Source: Arthonia radiata (lineage: Eukaryota; Ascomycota; Arthoniomycetes; Arthoniales; Arthoniaceae). Taken from it: a stretch of DNA of 64,000 nucleotides. Made by a program: the position numbers and the translations under genes. How positions within the stretch are numbered: position 1 is the first letter of the stretch; each line of letters opens with the position of its first letter. Of the stretch, positions 62,593-64,000 are shown piece by piece. The notes beneath the pieces were generated by a model, which worked only from the letters and a program-made list of their open reading frames with translations, ran no database searches and had not been told where the DNA came from. The stretch covers positions 1,380,097 through 1,444,096 of the forward strand of contig PSQN01000002.1 of the NCBI GenBank assembly GCA_002989075.1. The letters run 5' to 3'.

Positions 62593-64000
62593 CTACTCAA
62601 AATACCGGATGTCCATTTCAATTTGCGGCCCATGGTAATTATGCTTCCCGAAAAAAGCGTAATAAACAAGTCCAAACAATAAAGCCCCTCCAAACACGAG
62701 ACAGGAGTAGTTCATGTTCTCGGCGCTCACTGGTAGTTGTGGCGGAAAGAATGAGAACAGGGTTGTTAGCAGCAGAAACATCAGCGCGAAGACGTTGACA
62801 GCGAAGCCAAGCTTTCCCATGCGCCATGGCCCAAATTTGATCGAGTTTTTCTGCACTCGCCTGATAGCCAACAATAAGATAGGCAGGAAGTATGAGAATG
62901 AGAGTCCCGCAACTGTGATTGACACAATAGCGTTGAAGGCAGATGTCGAGCCAATGTTGATAAGCGCGAGAAGGGCACTTATGATTGTTGACAGAGCGAT
63001 TGCGTTTAATGGCAGCGCCGAAGGCTGATGGACCTATATCCCTGTTAGCAACTCCAAACTATACATGCTTGCCAAAGGAGTGTCGCAAACCTTTGCCAAG
63101 AGCCTAGAAAAAGGCAAGCCACGATCACGAGCAAACGCCCAAGTCAATCGAGATGTTGATGCGAGAAGGCCGAATGTTGCAAAGCAAGCCAATGCAATAA
63201 GGACGGAGACCATTGCATCTGTTCCTGATAGGGAATTTGTGATGTTGTAAAATATCTGGATAGAATCATAACCAGTCGGACTCTCTAGTACACTTTCGAG
63301 ACCGCCAAGTGTGTAAAGAAAGGCAATGACGATACCTAGGGCCAATAGACCATTGACTAGGATCGCAGTGACCATACACCAAGGCACGATAGTTGCTGCG
63401 TCTTTAACTTCCTCGGCTGCACTAGGCTGTCAGTAAAATGTCTCGAGCGTTTTTGGTAATATGCCGTACCCATATGGCAAGGCCCATCATACCCTAGCGT
63501 CGCGCATTAGAACACAACTATCTCTCGTAGGATCACCACGCCCTTGACTGCACTTACCAAGGAACGGGTAGACTCCACTCAAAAGCCCGATAAACCAAGC
63601 AGCGCCTCGGTTCTCCCATCCGGAAAGATTTACAAACGTTGCGAAGACGAACTTGGCATCGTGTTTGGGCGCGAGGTATGTAAGTGGAATGAGGATAGCA
63701 AAGAAGCCAAGAACGTGGATGATGAGTATCAGGCCTTCAATGCGAGGAAGAGCCTTGGCCGCAAGCGTGTTTGTAAAAACACAAATAACCAGCACCAGAT
63801 AGAAAATCAGTGTGCCCTGCCAACGTTGGGCATCGTATGTCGGATAGTTGAGGATGACTAGACCCTGGGTGACTGTAGCGCAGATAAACGCACCGCTCGC
63901 AACAAAAGCTTGCCAGCCGATGAAAGAAAGCCAACCTGAGAGCCATCACCGTTTATCAGCTTGAGAACTTCGAGCGCATCCGGGCGACAGACAGACCTGT
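62593..64000 (-). CDS. Amino-acid/GABA-type permease (APC family), 3' part
   Basis: Imports amino acids, GABA or choline-like compounds across the plasma membrane. Visible exons on the - strand: 63935-63558, 63493-63470 (24 nt), 63416-63091 and 63033-62593, with introns of 64, 53 and 57 bp. A further intron seems to start near 63,996, and the rest lies outside the window. The visible joined frame gives 388 residues plus stop, without a break. GWQAFVASGAFICATV and YPTYDAQRWQGTLI are typical of the fungal GABA/choline permease group, and the loop GYDGPCHMAEEVKDA is the conserved motif of that group. At least eight membrane segments remain. It is head-to-tail with the MFS gene. Uga4/Hnm1-like permeases are the closest known type; the substrate is uncertain. 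Confidence 0.9.

Noticed and set aside
62407-63028. + strand frames 62407-62682 and 62714-63028
   Set aside because: Antisense to the last exon of the permease gene.

Overview
The window reads as nuclear DNA of a filamentous ascomycete. The genes at both ends carry many 54-65 bp introns with GTRNGT donors, and they encode families typical of moulds. The middle is a huge AT-rich block that shows the footprint of repeat-induced point mutation (RIP): TpA everywhere, CpA/TpG scarce, CpG partly kept. A dothideomycete plant-associated fungus would fit, but the species cannot be told from this sequence alone.

Left gene-bearing edge (1 to about 5,370): an unrecognised 449-residue protein on the + strand (537-1886). 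Converging on it is a well-resolved three-exon gene on the - strand (4491-2967) for a 468-residue acyltransferase of the Tri3/condensation-domain type. Its HxxxDG active-site motif is assembled across an intron.

Middle (about 5,370 to 59,915): 54.5 kb with no intact gene, made of stacked, broken transposons. I can resolve it into (i) an old minus-strand Ty3/Gypsy relic 'F', seen as three pieces; (ii) one chromodomain-bearing Ty3/Gypsy family with 450-472 bp LTRs, present as copies D (-), A (+), G (+), C (-), a partial copy E (+) and two solo LTRs; (iii) a second Gypsy chromovirus 'B' with 196 bp LTRs; (iv) a 548 bp DNA element with terminal inverted repeats and a TA duplication (MITE-like). 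Perfect 5 bp target duplications give the insertion order: F was hit by D and by G, D by A and by a solo LTR, and A's 3' LTR by B, a four-level nest. The LTRs of the main family come in three forms: one shared 270 bp right-hand part joined to three unrelated left-hand parts. All these LTR elements are fossils with very many breaks. About 10 kb of the block is too degraded for me to assign.

Right gene-bearing edge (about 59,916 to 64,000): two genes head-to-tail on the - strand. One is an intact six-exon MFS exporter of the DHA1 type (62265-60256, 569 residues). The other is the 3' part of an amino-acid/GABA-type permease (63935-62593, running off the window) with a 24-nt micro-exon. The acyltransferase and the MFS exporter face each other across the repeat island. 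They could once have belonged to one cluster, but nothing here proves that.
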